This document shows positions 19,420 through 27,784 of a DNA stretch of 29,888 bases, in pieces. The notes beneath the pieces are model-generated. The model saw only the letters and a list, made by a program, of their open reading frames with translations, searched no databases and was not told where the DNA came from. The position numbers and the translations under genes are program-made. Position 1 is the stretch's first letter, and each line of letters starts with the position of its first letter. This stretch comes from a virus, in the IMG/VR virus record IMGVR_UViG_3300044539_000123, positions 1-29,888 of that record; one strand, written 5' to 3'.

Positions 19420-19456
19420 TATATAAGCGGTAACCGTTAAGCCACCGCTCTATATA
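19420..19456 (-). other. AT-flanked hairpin in the gap before the ring-protein gene
   Basis: In the 69-nt gap between the 294-aa and 307-aa genes, TATATA plus AGCGGT pairs with ACCGCT plus TATATA around a 12-nt loop, with one unpaired base. That gives 12 base pairs, 6 of them in the GC-rich core. It is not followed on the minus strand by a run of T (the next bases are TTATATATTATAATAAAATA), so a simple Rho-independent terminator is not well supported. It could be an attenuator, an RNA-processing site or a weak terminator between head and neck genes. Confidence 0.45.
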
Positions 19457-19469
19457 TTAATATTACGTG

Positions 19470-20354
19470 TTAATCTATTTTTTTCTCTATAGACCTATAA
19501 ACTTCTATACCTTCATCTGTTTTGAAGAATGCCGCCATAGCTGAGTATGGGTTTTCATCAAATGGTACAGTCATTAATTTTCTATTGTTCGATGTCCATA
19601 AGAATGTACGTTGATCTTGTGATAAAGTTACGATACCCGCTTCAACAGCTCTAATAGCCACATTTCTAAGCTGTACGTTTTCATCATTTGCTAAATCAAT
19701 AAATAAATATGGATTACTTCTAGCAAATAACATTAAGTCTCTTTTAATTTCTTTAGAAGTCATTTTAGAAACCTTAGATCCAATCTCAACTCTTAATATT
19801 GCCTCAGCTTGATCAATATCCATTTCTCTTGCTGCATTCATCGCATCTAATTGTATATCCATATCATCTAAATCATCTCCAGCAGTAATAACAGGATCAA
19901 ACTCTCTGTATTTCTTATTTAAGTCTGGGTGATATAATGATAATAATTTTTGTAAGTTTTGTTTTTCTTTTGGTACAAATAAAGTACCGTTTTTAAATAT
20001 GATATGTCCCAAGGTTGATTCCCCTTTTTGATCTTCTACAAAAACAGAATTTTGGTTCGTAGCATATCTTAATTCTTTTTGATCACCATTATCTTTGTCG
20101 AACCATAATAAAGGGAATCTACTTGTATGTCTTGAAGAAATAGTATATGTTAAAGGAGAGTGTGGTCCCGCTAAAATATATGTTCTATCTTTAATTTCCC
20201 ATTTTGGTAACACTGTTTGCGGTTTTGTTTTCGCAACTGGTTGTTCATCTAATGTGTATGTTTCTTCAACACTTTGTTCAAATGTATTTTCTGGTTCAAC
20301 GTATGTACTTGGTTGAATAGTTTTTGCTTTGTTAGCAGTTTTAGCTTGTGCCAT
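19470..20354 (-). CDS. conserved-looking virion-associated protein between capsid and ring genes
   Basis: 294 aa, not assigned to a named family. Residues 1-45 are polar and Gln/Thr/Glu-rich, probably disordered. Residues about 55-130 are beta-rich (TYILAGPHSPLTYTIS, then a KNGTLFVPKEKQ strand). An acidic stretch follows (DPVITAGDDLDDMDIQLDA), then a helical C-terminal half containing SNPYLFIDLANDENVQLRNV, AIRAVEAGIV and LMTVPFDENPYSAMAAFFKT. I have seen similar C-terminal wording in marine phage head-region proteins without a defined role. It is the first gene after the capsid terminator, and its start region is identical over 26 nt to that of the scaffold gene. A head-completion or decoration role is plausible but unproven. 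Confidence 0.75.
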   Translation of the reverse strand: MAQAKTANKAKTIQPSTYVEPENTFEQSVEETYTLDEQPVAKTKPQTVLPKWEIKDRTYILAGPHSPLTYTISSRHTSRFPLLWFDKDNGDQKELRYATNQNSVFVEDQKGESTLGHIIFKNGTLFVPKEKQNLQKLLSLYHPDLNKKYREFDPVITAGDDLDDMDIQLDAMNAAREMDIDQAEAILRVEIGSKVSKMTSKEIKRDLMLFARSNPYLFIDLANDENVQLRNVAIRAVEAGIVTLSQDQRTFLWTSNNRKLMTVPFDENPYSAMAAFFKTDEGIEVYRSIEKKID

Positions 20355-20374
20355 GATAAAATATTATATAATTA
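20349..20374 (-). promoter_or_regulatory. repeated start-region element, copy 1, with ATTATATAAT palindrome
   Basis: These 26 nt over the start of the 294-aa gene are identical to 23104-23129 over the start of the scaffold gene. On the minus strand the element reads TAATTATATAATATTTTATC followed by ATGGCA. It contains the perfect 10-bp palindrome ATTATATAAT (20363-20372). This copy lies directly after the capsid terminator, where a new promoter or a translation-start signal would be needed. It has a loose TAnn-TTTT likeness to the Bacteroidota -7 box. Promoter, operator and ribosome-entry roles cannot be told apart by eye. Confidence 0.45.
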
Positions 20375-20395
20375 ATTATTGTTTATTAAAAGAGT

Positions 20396-20427
20396 AAAAA
20401 TTACCCCCGTAGATTCAACGAGGGTAA
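20396..20427 (-). terminator. Rho-independent terminator after the major capsid gene
   Basis: On the minus strand TTACCCTCGT pairs with ACGGGGGTAA across a 7-nt loop (TGAATCT). The stem is 10 bp with one G-T wobble and is followed at once by TTTTT and more T-rich sequence. The wobble would be an A-C mismatch if transcribed from the plus strand, so the structure favours the minus strand, the same as the genes. It lies 20 nt after the capsid stop codon in the 92-nt gap before the 294-aa gene. Confidence 0.85.
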
Positions 20428-20446
20428 AATTTACAATTATTTATGC

Positions 20447-21931
20447 TTATGCTGAAGCAGTGAATAACACGAAGTTATTAGCACCTTGCACACATAAACA
20501 TCTTTCAGATAAGAAGTGTACCTCCATTGCATCTAAGTCAGATGTGTAAGCACCTCCAACAGATCCAGTGATCCAAGATTTCATTCTACGGTCATCAGCT
20601 TGTGCAGCTCTATAACGAACGTGTAAGAATGGTCTACGGATGTTAGTTCCTAAAATTTGATCGTAAACTGTAGAAGTTCCAGCTGGAATTAATACACCTT
20701 CGATTGAACTACCAACACCTGTCATTGCTCCACGAGTAGAAGCATCGTTTAAGTATTTCCAGTCAGTTTTGTAGAAGTCATAAGAACCTCTTCTGAATCC
20801 AGAGAAACCTAAGTTTAATGCCATCTCAGATGAGTTTTCGAATAAACCGTAAGCAACCCCACCTGCTGAACCAGCAGATAAACCAGCTAACATATCATCA
20901 AAATCTAAAGATAATTGACGGTTTAAGAATAACATATTCTCTTCAATCGCTCCTTGAGTATCTAAGTTTTTCAAGATATTATCGAAAGAACCTAAACCAC
21001 CAACTGGGCTAAAGTTATTTAAGATATTTCCTCTGTCTTCAACAGCAGCAAATAAACCTTGTGTACCTTTTTTACCAGCAGCTAATGCAGCAGATCCTGC
21101 AGCAGCTAATTCACCCTCTACAACTGTCATTTCTAAATAGTCTTCAAAACGTAATCTTGTTTCAGATTCAGCTTTTAAGTACCAGTAGTAACCATCAGCA
21201 CCATCTTCAGTAGCAATTTCTACCCATCCGATTTGTGCAGTGTCAGATCCATTAACAGCATATTTGTTACGGATAATTACTGGAGAGTTATTAAATTGAG
21301 TGAATGAAGGTTGAATGCTAGTGTAATCATCACCTGTTAAAGTAGATCCTTTTTTGTATTCAGAACCATAAACGAAGATTTTTAAATCGTCCATTCCATC
21401 TGTAAATCCAGCAGCAGCTAAAGTAGCAGCAGTATAAGGAGCAACAGTTAATGCACCATTCGCAGCGTTAGAAGAAGTATCATTCGCTCCAGAAACAGTA
21501 ACGATAGCTTTAACTTCTAATCCTGTTGCAGGGTTCATAATAACGATTGTTTGGTTTTTTGAAATAACGTTAGCTACATAATCAGTAGCAACAGAAGGAT
21601 TCAAATTACTTGCAATCAATAAAGTATTACCTGCAGCACTTACAACATCTACACCTGTGTATGCAACGTGTAATCTGTTTTGTTCAGACCAGATAACTTG
21701 GTCAGAAGACATTGGCATTTCAGCACCAACCATACGTAAGAAACCAGATAATGTTCTGTTTCCATAACGCTCTACCTCAGCTTCATAAACTTCTGGTAAA
21801 TATTGTTGTGCAAATGATACGAAATCCGCGTTACTTGGATCCGTAAAGTTTAAATAGTTTGTGTCTAAAGCTTGTTGCTTTTGTGACGGCTTAATCGAAC
21901 CGAAGTTCGGGGTAACATTTACTGTTGCCAT
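20447..21931 (-). CDS. major capsid protein (HK97-fold, crAss-like type)
   Basis: 494 aa. The N-terminal region has a block typical of capsid proteins of crAss-like and marine Bacteroidota phages: PEVYEAEVERYGNRTLSGFL followed by RMVGAEMPMSSDQVIWSEQN. Residues about 110-190 include an insertion rich in Ala, Thr and Val (GANDTSSNAANGALTV). The helical region near 260-330 (YLEMTVVEGELAAAGSAALA) and the C-terminal block (RRPFLHVRYRAAQADDRRMK) fit a shell-forming subunit. It follows the scaffold gene after 17 nt and is closed by a strong terminator, as expected for the most abundant virion protein. The leader is A/C-rich (ACTAAAACAAACACATT) without a Shine-Dalgarno sequence. Its higher share of GC-ending codons compared with the tail genes suggests selection for expression; I judged this by eye. 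Confidence 0.93.
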   Translation of the reverse strand: MATVNVTPNFGSIKPSQKQQALDTNYLNFTDPSNADFVSFAQQYLPEVYEAEVERYGNRTLSGFLRMVGAEMPMSSDQVIWSEQNRLHVAYTGVDVVSAAGNTLLIASNLNPSVATDYVANVISKNQTIVIMNPATGLEVKAIVTVSGANDTSSNAANGALTVAPYTAATLAAAGFTDGMDDLKIFVYGSEYKKGSTLTGDDYTSIQPSFTQFNNSPVIIRNKYAVNGSDTAQIGWVEIATEDGADGYYWYLKAESETRLRFEDYLEMTVVEGELAAAGSAALAAGKKGTQGLFAAVEDRGNILNNFSPVGGLGSFDNILKNLDTQGAIEENMLFLNRQLSLDFDDMLAGLSAGSAGGVAYGLFENSSEMALNLGFSGFRRGSYDFYKTDWKYLNDASTRGAMTGVGSSIEGVLIPAGTSTVYDQILGTNIRRPFLHVRYRAAQADDRRMKSWITGSVGGAYTSDLDAMEVHFLSERCLCVQGANNFVLFTASA

Positions 21932-21948
21932 AATGTGTTTGTTTTAGT

Positions 21949-23109
21949 TTAAAATTTACTCTTAATTCTTAATTTTGAAGAATCAACACCATTGATAGCT
22001 CTTACTTTAAATCCATTCACGTTAATTTCACCAGCAGACGTTTGTCTAGGCTCTGTTGAAATGTTGTTTGATTTAGCTAACATCTCTTTAATAGCGTCAG
22101 CTTTACCTTGTTCGTAAAAATGGTTTGCAATACTGTCAGTGTTTTCAGCAGCATACATTGCTTTATGATACCCAGTCATATCTGTTACTTCACCTTTTTC
22201 GTTTAAGAACTTCTTAAGTAGGTTAGTAATGTTTGATTGTTTATCTGCAACAGCGTCAGTATTTTGTAGATTAAACCTGAATGTTTTTCCACCTGCGTTG
22301 AAATCAAAACCTTTGAAATCTTGTGTAAAAAACTTTTTGGTATTATCTTTAAATGCTGAATGCATTTGCTCAACTGATTGTTGATCCTCTTTGTATCGAT
22401 TGAAAAAATCAATTGCTTTTTGTTGATCTGGGTTTACATTAGACTTTAATTTAATTTCATCATAATATTTACTCTTAAGATCCTCCAGAAAGCTTTTGGC
22501 TTTACCAACCTCTTCTTTGAAAGCGATACGTTTCTTTTTAATTTCTCGCTCGTCGTCTTCTTCTTCATCATACGAGAATGTTTCTTCCATGTGAAAGTCA
22601 ATCTCATCTAAATCTAAATGTGGTTTTGTTTTCTTGTAATATTCTTTTAATAGAACTTCCGGGTTTAATTTAGAATAATCCGTATTTAAACGAGTATAAT
22701 CTTCTATATCTCCACCTGTTTCTTCCATAAAAGTAATTAACTTTTCAATATTCTCTGGTAATGGTTTACCTGATACTTTTAAATCATTAATTGCTTTTTC
22801 TGCTTCTGCTTCAAGTTCTTTTGCTTCTTCAGTAGTTTCTGTAATATTAACTAAAACTACTTCTTTCTCATCAACCGGTTCGGTAATGATTTTTTGTTCG
22901 GTGTTTCCTTCGACCACTTCTTGCAATCCCATTTCGGGTTGTCCTGGCTGTAACACGCCTTCATCTGTTGTTTGCTCTTGAACGGCATCGCCTACTGGTT
23001 TAGTTGTTAAATCTACTTTTGCAACAGACTGAGCTGATACATGTTTAATAGTAGGAACTTTAGCTTTTTTAATTTTAAAGTCACCCTCTTGTTTAATTTG
23101 TTCTGCCAT
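21949..23109 (-). CDS. scaffolding-like protein
   Basis: 386 aa, highly acidic and helical. Residues 1-120 are low-complexity and Glu/Val/Thr/Gln-rich. Residues about 150-250 hold a charged region (HMEETFSYDEEEDDEREIKK, then KRIAFKEEVGKAKSFLEDLK) likely to be coiled coil. Residues about 290-330 are more compact (KGFDFNAGGKTFRFNLQNTD). The C-terminus is basic (VDSSKLRIKSKF), as in scaffold proteins that bind the capsid shell. The position directly between portal and major capsid gene is the usual scaffold slot. I see no protease motif, so removal of the scaffold would need another protein, if it happens. The start at 23109 lies inside the repeated 26-nt element; the portal stop is 31 nt upstream. 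Confidence 0.8.
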   Translation of the reverse strand: MAEQIKQEGDFKIKKAKVPTIKHVSAQSVAKVDLTTKPVGDAVQEQTTDEGVLQPGQPEMGLQEVVEGNTEQKIITEPVDEKEVVLVNITETTEEAKELEAEAEKAINDLKVSGKPLPENIEKLITFMEETGGDIEDYTRLNTDYSKLNPEVLLKEYYKKTKPHLDLDEIDFHMEETFSYDEEEDDEREIKKKRIAFKEEVGKAKSFLEDLKSKYYDEIKLKSNVNPDQQKAIDFFNRYKEDQQSVEQMHSAFKDNTKKFFTQDFKGFDFNAGGKTFRFNLQNTDAVADKQSNITNLLKKFLNEKGEVTDMTGYHKAMYAAENTDSIANHFYEQGKADAIKEMLAKSNNISTEPRQTSAGEINVNGFKVRAINGVDSSKLRIKSKF

Positions 23110-23129
23110 GATAAAATATTATATAATTA
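23104..23129 (-). promoter_or_regulatory. repeated start-region element, copy 2, with ATTATATAAT palindrome
   Basis: This is the second identical copy of the 26-nt element described at 20349-20374, here spanning the start codon of the scaffold gene in the gap after the portal stop codon. The palindrome lies at 23118-23127. Here there is no terminator just upstream, so the element is not simply tied to transcription restart. Sequence beyond the 26 nt differs between the copies, which argues against a recent large duplication. Confidence 0.45.
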
Positions 23130-23140
23130 GTTGTGTTGTT

Positions 23141-25558
23141 CTATTTAGGAGAGAACTGCTCCAAACCAAATCCACCAAGATTGTCAAACCCTGCTGATTC
23201 AAAATCTTTTGGTAATGTATTGTTTTGTCTTTGTTCAATCAATTCAGATTGTTGTGTGGCTTGTAATTTTGTTCTTTGATCTTTACGATCTTCCATTTTA
23301 TTAAGTTTCTCTTGCGCTTGAGCAACTTGCATTTGAGCTAATTGCATTTGATAACTAAACTCTTCTGCCATTAATTGTTTCTTTATCAACGCTTCTTGTT
23401 GCATCTTTTGAATCTCAAAACTTAGTTTAGATTGCTCTAATTGTATTTTCTGTTCTGTAATTGCTTGTTGCTTTTGTACTTCAGCCATAGCTGTTTCCTG
23501 CGCTAACTGAGCGTTTGCTTGAGCTTGTGCTTGTATGTTTGCTTTTTGATTTTCTTGATCCCTTTCTTGTTTCTTTTTTCTTTTATATTTAAGAGACTGA
23601 TTAGCTAACTTAATATTTTTAATTTGTCTTAAGTCAATAGCATCTTCAAGATCAATACCACCTGATTGTAAAGCAACTTGTATGTTTTGTTCTAATTGTG
23701 CTCTTTCTTCTTCATCTGGTTCTAATTCTAAGAAAATACCAAAGTCATGTAAGTTTAAGTTTTGTAATTCTTTTAATGTTTCTACCGATGATACCGATAT
23801 ACTTTGCATTAATGAACTTGCTGTTAATGGGAAGTTCAATGAATCAGCTACTCTTCTTGAAATGTTTTCACATATACGTAGAGTTAAATATAAACTCGAT
23901 TGTAATATGTGCCTTGTTGCAGTGTTTGAATTTGCTGCTGCCATTTTTTGTAAACCAACCAAAGCATCTCTGTCTGGCGTACTAGCGTCTCTTGCTTCAT
24001 TTAATCCGGTTACATCACGTATCATTTGTAAGTAATACTGATATGTTTGTATTAATGATTGTATCTTGCCACTACCTGATGAAGTTTGTAATTCCTGTAT
24101 TGGAATTTTAGCTCTGTTCATATCTCCGTCTTGCGTCATTGATCTACCAACGATACTACCTGTTTGGAAATACATATTTAATGCTTCTGCAGGATTATAA
24201 TTTGTACCATTACCTAAATCAACCTCAGCTAAACCGTCAACATCGACGAATACACCATCAGGAACTAATCTAGCTAATACTTGTTGTATCTTTAAATGTG
24301 TTAACTGGATCATATCTGCAAACCCTGTTATACGGCTTACTAATGATTCAATTCTGCCTTTATACATTCTTGGTGCACAAATAGTATAATTCATTTGTAC
24401 TCTTGTTGTATCAGCAAATGGCCTCGTCATATTCTCTGCTAGCTTCCATTCTAACATTTTTTCGTGACCTAATATTTTTGCTCCTGAATATAAAACTTCA
24501 ATACTTCTTGATACTTTGCTAAATGTATCGCTTTCTGGTGGATTAAAATCATCTGTTTTTTCTAATGCTTTTTCTAAACCAACATCTGTTTGTTTAATTT
24601 TAAATACTTGATTAGAAAATGTTTTGTATTCAAAATACAATACTTGCACATTAGAAGTGTCATAATCTTGCCCGTAATAGTTACGTGTATAATTTACATC
24701 ACCTGGGTATTTTTCAATCTCTTCTAAATCAGCCTTTGTTAAATGCGGAAATTGCATTTTAACCTCTTCTAACGTAACAGATCTAACTTCGCCAACATAA
24801 TATATATCTTCAAAGTTTGGATCCTCTGTGTAAGAATAAACAAGGTTAGCAGGATCAACATAATCTATTGTTACTCCTTCTGCTTTGTTCCAATTTGTTT
24901 TTGATGCCGCAATACCCAAAACAACTAAATCGTAATTTAATCTTTTGTTTATTAACGGATATTTATTGTTATCTAATATTTGACTTATTACTTCTTCTTC
25001 AGCTATTTCAATTTCTTGTTTGTAACTTAATTGAAGTCTAATTTCTAATTCTTCTTTATCCTCTGGTAAATTAGCAGGATCCATAGTATTATATAGATTT
25101 GCTCCTAATGTTCCTTGTATTTCATTTAAAAGATCTTTGGCCATCATGTCTTCCAGTATTGCAGAAGCATAATTTGTTTTCTTTTTAATTGAATCTGGGT
25201 CTTGTGCGTATGCTTTAATATCGTAGTTCTTGCTAGATATACCGTTAACAACGATGTCAACAAACTTAGGTATAACAGGAACAGGTTTCCAATCAAGATT
25301 CAAATAAGATAAATCGCCATTGATTGATAATTCATCTTTATACTTTTGAACTGATTGCTCACCTCTAGCATATAATCTTAATCTGTGGAAGTTCTGCCAG
25401 TTGGATCCCCATCTGTTTCCAGCGCCACCAACTCTATCACCTCTAAACCATTCGTTTTCAATAGCTCTACCTACTTTAGCTCCGTACTCGTAGCTTTGTT
25501 TCTCTGAATCTGGTACTACCTGACTAGGAAAAGAACTATTATTATTAGTATAAACCAT
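23141..25558 (-). CDS. portal protein (crAss-like type)
   Basis: 805 aa. The N-terminal part includes FRGDRVGGAGNRWGSNWQNF, HRLRLYARGEQSV and PVPVIPKFVDIVVNGISSKN, a pattern I associate with portals of crAss-like and marine Bacteroidota phages. The central part holds the clip/stem/crown-like helices (NMTRPFADTTRVQMNYTICA; MIQLTHLKIQQVLARLVPDG; DVTGLNEARDASTPDRDALV). From about 670 to 785 the protein is a long Gln/Lys/Glu/Ala-rich helix or coiled coil (QKANIQAQAQANAQLAQ), as in the barrel or wing extensions of large portals. The portal forms the dodecameric channel for DNA entry at one capsid vertex. The gene begins 3 nt after the large terminase stop and ends in TAG, 31 nt before the scaffold gene. 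Confidence 0.92.
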   Translation of the reverse strand: MVYTNNNSSFPSQVVPDSEKQSYEYGAKVGRAIENEWFRGDRVGGAGNRWGSNWQNFHRLRLYARGEQSVQKYKDELSINGDLSYLNLDWKPVPVIPKFVDIVVNGISSKNYDIKAYAQDPDSIKKKTNYASAILEDMMAKDLLNEIQGTLGANLYNTMDPANLPEDKEELEIRLQLSYKQEIEIAEEEVISQILDNNKYPLINKRLNYDLVVLGIAASKTNWNKAEGVTIDYVDPANLVYSYTEDPNFEDIYYVGEVRSVTLEEVKMQFPHLTKADLEEIEKYPGDVNYTRNYYGQDYDTSNVQVLYFEYKTFSNQVFKIKQTDVGLEKALEKTDDFNPPESDTFSKVSRSIEVLYSGAKILGHEKMLEWKLAENMTRPFADTTRVQMNYTICAPRMYKGRIESLVSRITGFADMIQLTHLKIQQVLARLVPDGVFVDVDGLAEVDLGNGTNYNPAEALNMYFQTGSIVGRSMTQDGDMNRAKIPIQELQTSSGSGKIQSLIQTYQYYLQMIRDVTGLNEARDASTPDRDALVGLQKMAAANSNTATRHILQSSLYLTLRICENISRRVADSLNFPLTASSLMQSISVSSVETLKELQNLNLHDFGIFLELEPDEEERAQLEQNIQVALQSGGIDLEDAIDLRQIKNIKLANQSLKYKRKKKQERDQENQKANIQAQAQANAQLAQETAMAEVQKQQAITEQKIQLEQSKLSFEIQKMQQEALIKKQLMAEEFSYQMQLAQMQVAQAQEKLNKMEDRKDQRTKLQATQQSELIEQRQNNTLPKDFESAGFDNLGGFGLEQFSPK

Positions 25559-25561
25559 CTA

Positions 25562-27784
25562 TTATATTATTTTTGAACTAAAACCTTCGTTATTATATTT
25601 TTTAAAACCTAAAGACACAGTCTCTTTTGGAGCGTGAAATACAGGTGTGTAAGCGTTTTTGTTGCAAGCCATTATAGCTAAACCTGAACTAATAGTAGCA
25701 TCATGCTTAGTTCTATTATTTATATTAAATCTAGACCAGTCATTCAAAGTCTTTTGAAAATACATATCCCCGTAGCCACCTTCTAATAAACCTACATATT
25801 TGTCAATGTACGATTCAATAGCTGCTGCATGAGCTTGTAACATATCTTGTGAAGCTGAAGGTATACCGCCAATTTCTTTTTCTGCTGGTGATAACTTATT
25901 CCATACTTTATCCGGTCTGTTCATTGAATAACCTCTATATCCCCTTCTTTTTAAATAGTAAAGCAATCTAGGCTTGTTATTCTCTGCTAGTATTGGCATA
26001 CCATAAAATACTAAAGCCATTAATACATCTTCAAAAAATATCTCTGCTGTTTGTGGTCTAGCTATATATTCTAAAAAGAAATGACTAGGCGGAACATCTT
26101 CCATTGAAAACTTTGTTAATCCGTGTAAAGCTCCTTTAGAACCTCTACTTTCATCAACTGTTCCTGATATATCGTAACTGTCACAACCAAATGCACCGCA
26201 ATGTTCGTTACCAGGGTATTTAACTCCATTCTTTATAATCACACGATTTTGGAGATTTGGCGGAGGAATCCAAGAAATTAAGAATCTACCGTCTTTATTT
26301 GGTACAAACATCACTTTACTATCTTGTATACCATTCTCCCATTGGAAGCTACCTTGTGTTATAACATTTGAATTTCTTAGATCATCATTATAATCTATTT
26401 GCTCATATATTTTTGTAAGGTTAAATAATGATTGCTTTGCTTCATCTCTGAATGCGTGTTGTTCAGTTCTTGGAAACTGTCTGTAGTATTCATTTAAAGC
26501 ATCTTGATCTGATTTCAAACCATCAACTTCATTTTGCCAATGCTCAATAACCCCATAATCAATCCACATATCATCTGCTCCCTTAATAGGTTGCTCAGGT
26601 GTTAAGAAAACCGGCATACCAAATTTGTCCATGAAACCTTCAAAGTTCCATTCCATCGGTATAAATAAAGAATATAATCCAGAACTTGTTTGGCCATTAC
26701 GGTTACGTTTAGTTACATCTGAATTATAATATAATTTTTTAAAGTTGTCTCCTCCTTTATCTAAAGCATTTGAAGTAGAACCCATCATACACTTACCAAC
26801 GATCTTACTACCTAACCTTACACAGGTTTTTGTAATACGCCAGTTATTTAAAATGTTATCCGGTCTTTCCCATTTACCACTTTCATCATGAACTAATAAT
26901 CTTAACTTTTCACCATCATAGCTATTGTCTCCAGTATTCTTCCAGTCAATCGTAGTATCTAATCCTTCAAGCTCTTCTAATTGTTCTTGAGCATCTAATT
27001 TTCTTCTTGTTAATTTTGATGCAGGTATTCTATAAGCTAATTCAGTTTTTGGACGGTCCATACCATCTTGAATTGGTTTAAAGAAGAAAGGGTAGTTTAT
27101 TGATATAGGTACAACCTTATCTGTAAACATTTTCTTTGCATCGGCTCCTGACTTAGATAGTATTCCATACCTTGTATCAGAACTTAATGTAGCTTGGTTA
27201 ACTAACTCAGCAGAAGACATAAATGAAAATCCTGAACGTCTATTCTTTAAATAGCACATACCATAACATCTATTATCTGCTTTACAAGCTTCCCAAAATA
27301 TAAAGAACACTCTGTTAGATTCACGAAAATCCGGAGCACCAACGTCAATCTTGCTCCATTGTAAATACATATAATGTGTACCAGTCATATAAGTAGGTAC
27401 GCCATTGTTGTAAAAAGAAAAACCTTCTTCTCTGTATTTGAATTCTGCATCAATAAAGTCATACCAATTTTCTTTAAATTTATCTGGATATTTATTCCAG
27501 TCAAATACACTTTTGATACGCTCAAGCTCTTTTGGATATTTAGCTTGTTCCCAATATTGTTCTTCTTTTTTATTAGATCTTTTGTAAGCGTTTTCAATAT
27601 AAGGTAATGCAATCTTTAAATTTTGTATTTCTACAATTTCTCCAATCTTACCTGTCTTACTGATAACAATTACATCATGATCTTTATTATATCCGTATTC
27701 CCACTTCTTACTTTTATTAAGCCTACTTATAATAGTTGGTTTAATATAGTCAGTTAATGTGGTTATTAAATTTTGTTCGTACAT
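25562..27784 (-). CDS. terL: terminase large subunit (crAss-like type)
   Basis: 740 aa; the ATPase and nuclease motor that packages DNA through the portal. The ATPase part shows a deviant Walker A, KNRRSGFS (180-187), with Phe where the usual GK[ST] lysine stands; Walker B LRLLVHDE with D300 and E301, followed by SGKW as in crAss-like terminases; and a coupling motif GSTSN (335-339). The RNase H-like nuclease part has D535 (GCDSYDISG), E601 (PILAENNKP) and D695 (TKHDATISSG), a fitting acidic triad. Its start overlaps the stop of the 106-aa gene by one base (TAATG), so translation is probably coupled. It ends 3 nt before the portal. Length is normal for a large terminase with both domains. Confidence 0.95.
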   Translation of the reverse strand: MYEQNLITTLTDYIKPTIISRLNKSKKWEYGYNKDHDVIVISKTGKIGEIVEIQNLKIALPYIENAYKRSNKKEEQYWEQAKYPKELERIKSVFDWNKYPDKFKENWYDFIDAEFKYREEGFSFYNNGVPTYMTGTHYMYLQWSKIDVGAPDFRESNRVFFIFWEACKADNRCYGMCYLKNRRSGFSFMSSAELVNQATLSSDTRYGILSKSGADAKKMFTDKVVPISINYPFFFKPIQDGMDRPKTELAYRIPASKLTRRKLDAQEQLEELEGLDTTIDWKNTGDNSYDGEKLRLLVHDESGKWERPDNILNNWRITKTCVRLGSKIVGKCMMGSTSNALDKGGDNFKKLYYNSDVTKRNRNGQTSSGLYSLFIPMEWNFEGFMDKFGMPVFLTPEQPIKGADDMWIDYGVIEHWQNEVDGLKSDQDALNEYYRQFPRTEQHAFRDEAKQSLFNLTKIYEQIDYNDDLRNSNVITQGSFQWENGIQDSKVMFVPNKDGRFLISWIPPPNLQNRVIIKNGVKYPGNEHCGAFGCDSYDISGTVDESRGSKGALHGLTKFSMEDVPPSHFFLEYIARPQTAEIFFEDVLMALVFYGMPILAENNKPRLLYYLKRRGYRGYSMNRPDKVWNKLSPAEKEIGGIPSASQDMLQAHAAAIESYIDKYVGLLEGGYGDMYFQKTLNDWSRFNINNRTKHDATISSGLAIMACNKNAYTPVFHAPKETVSLGFKKYNNEGFSSKII

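Noticed and set aside
22203-22412. Minus-strand 69-codon frame inside the scaffold gene
   Set aside because: Out-of-frame with a well-supported gene and no independent sign of coding.
23682-24035. 117-codon plus-strand open frame inside the portal gene, with another at 23698-23985
   Set aside because: Both are antisense to a confidently identified portal and overlap each other in different frames.
27385-27612. Minus-strand 75-codon frame inside the large terminase
   Set aside because: Out-of-frame shadow of the terminase N-terminal region; no leader or start signal distinguishes it.
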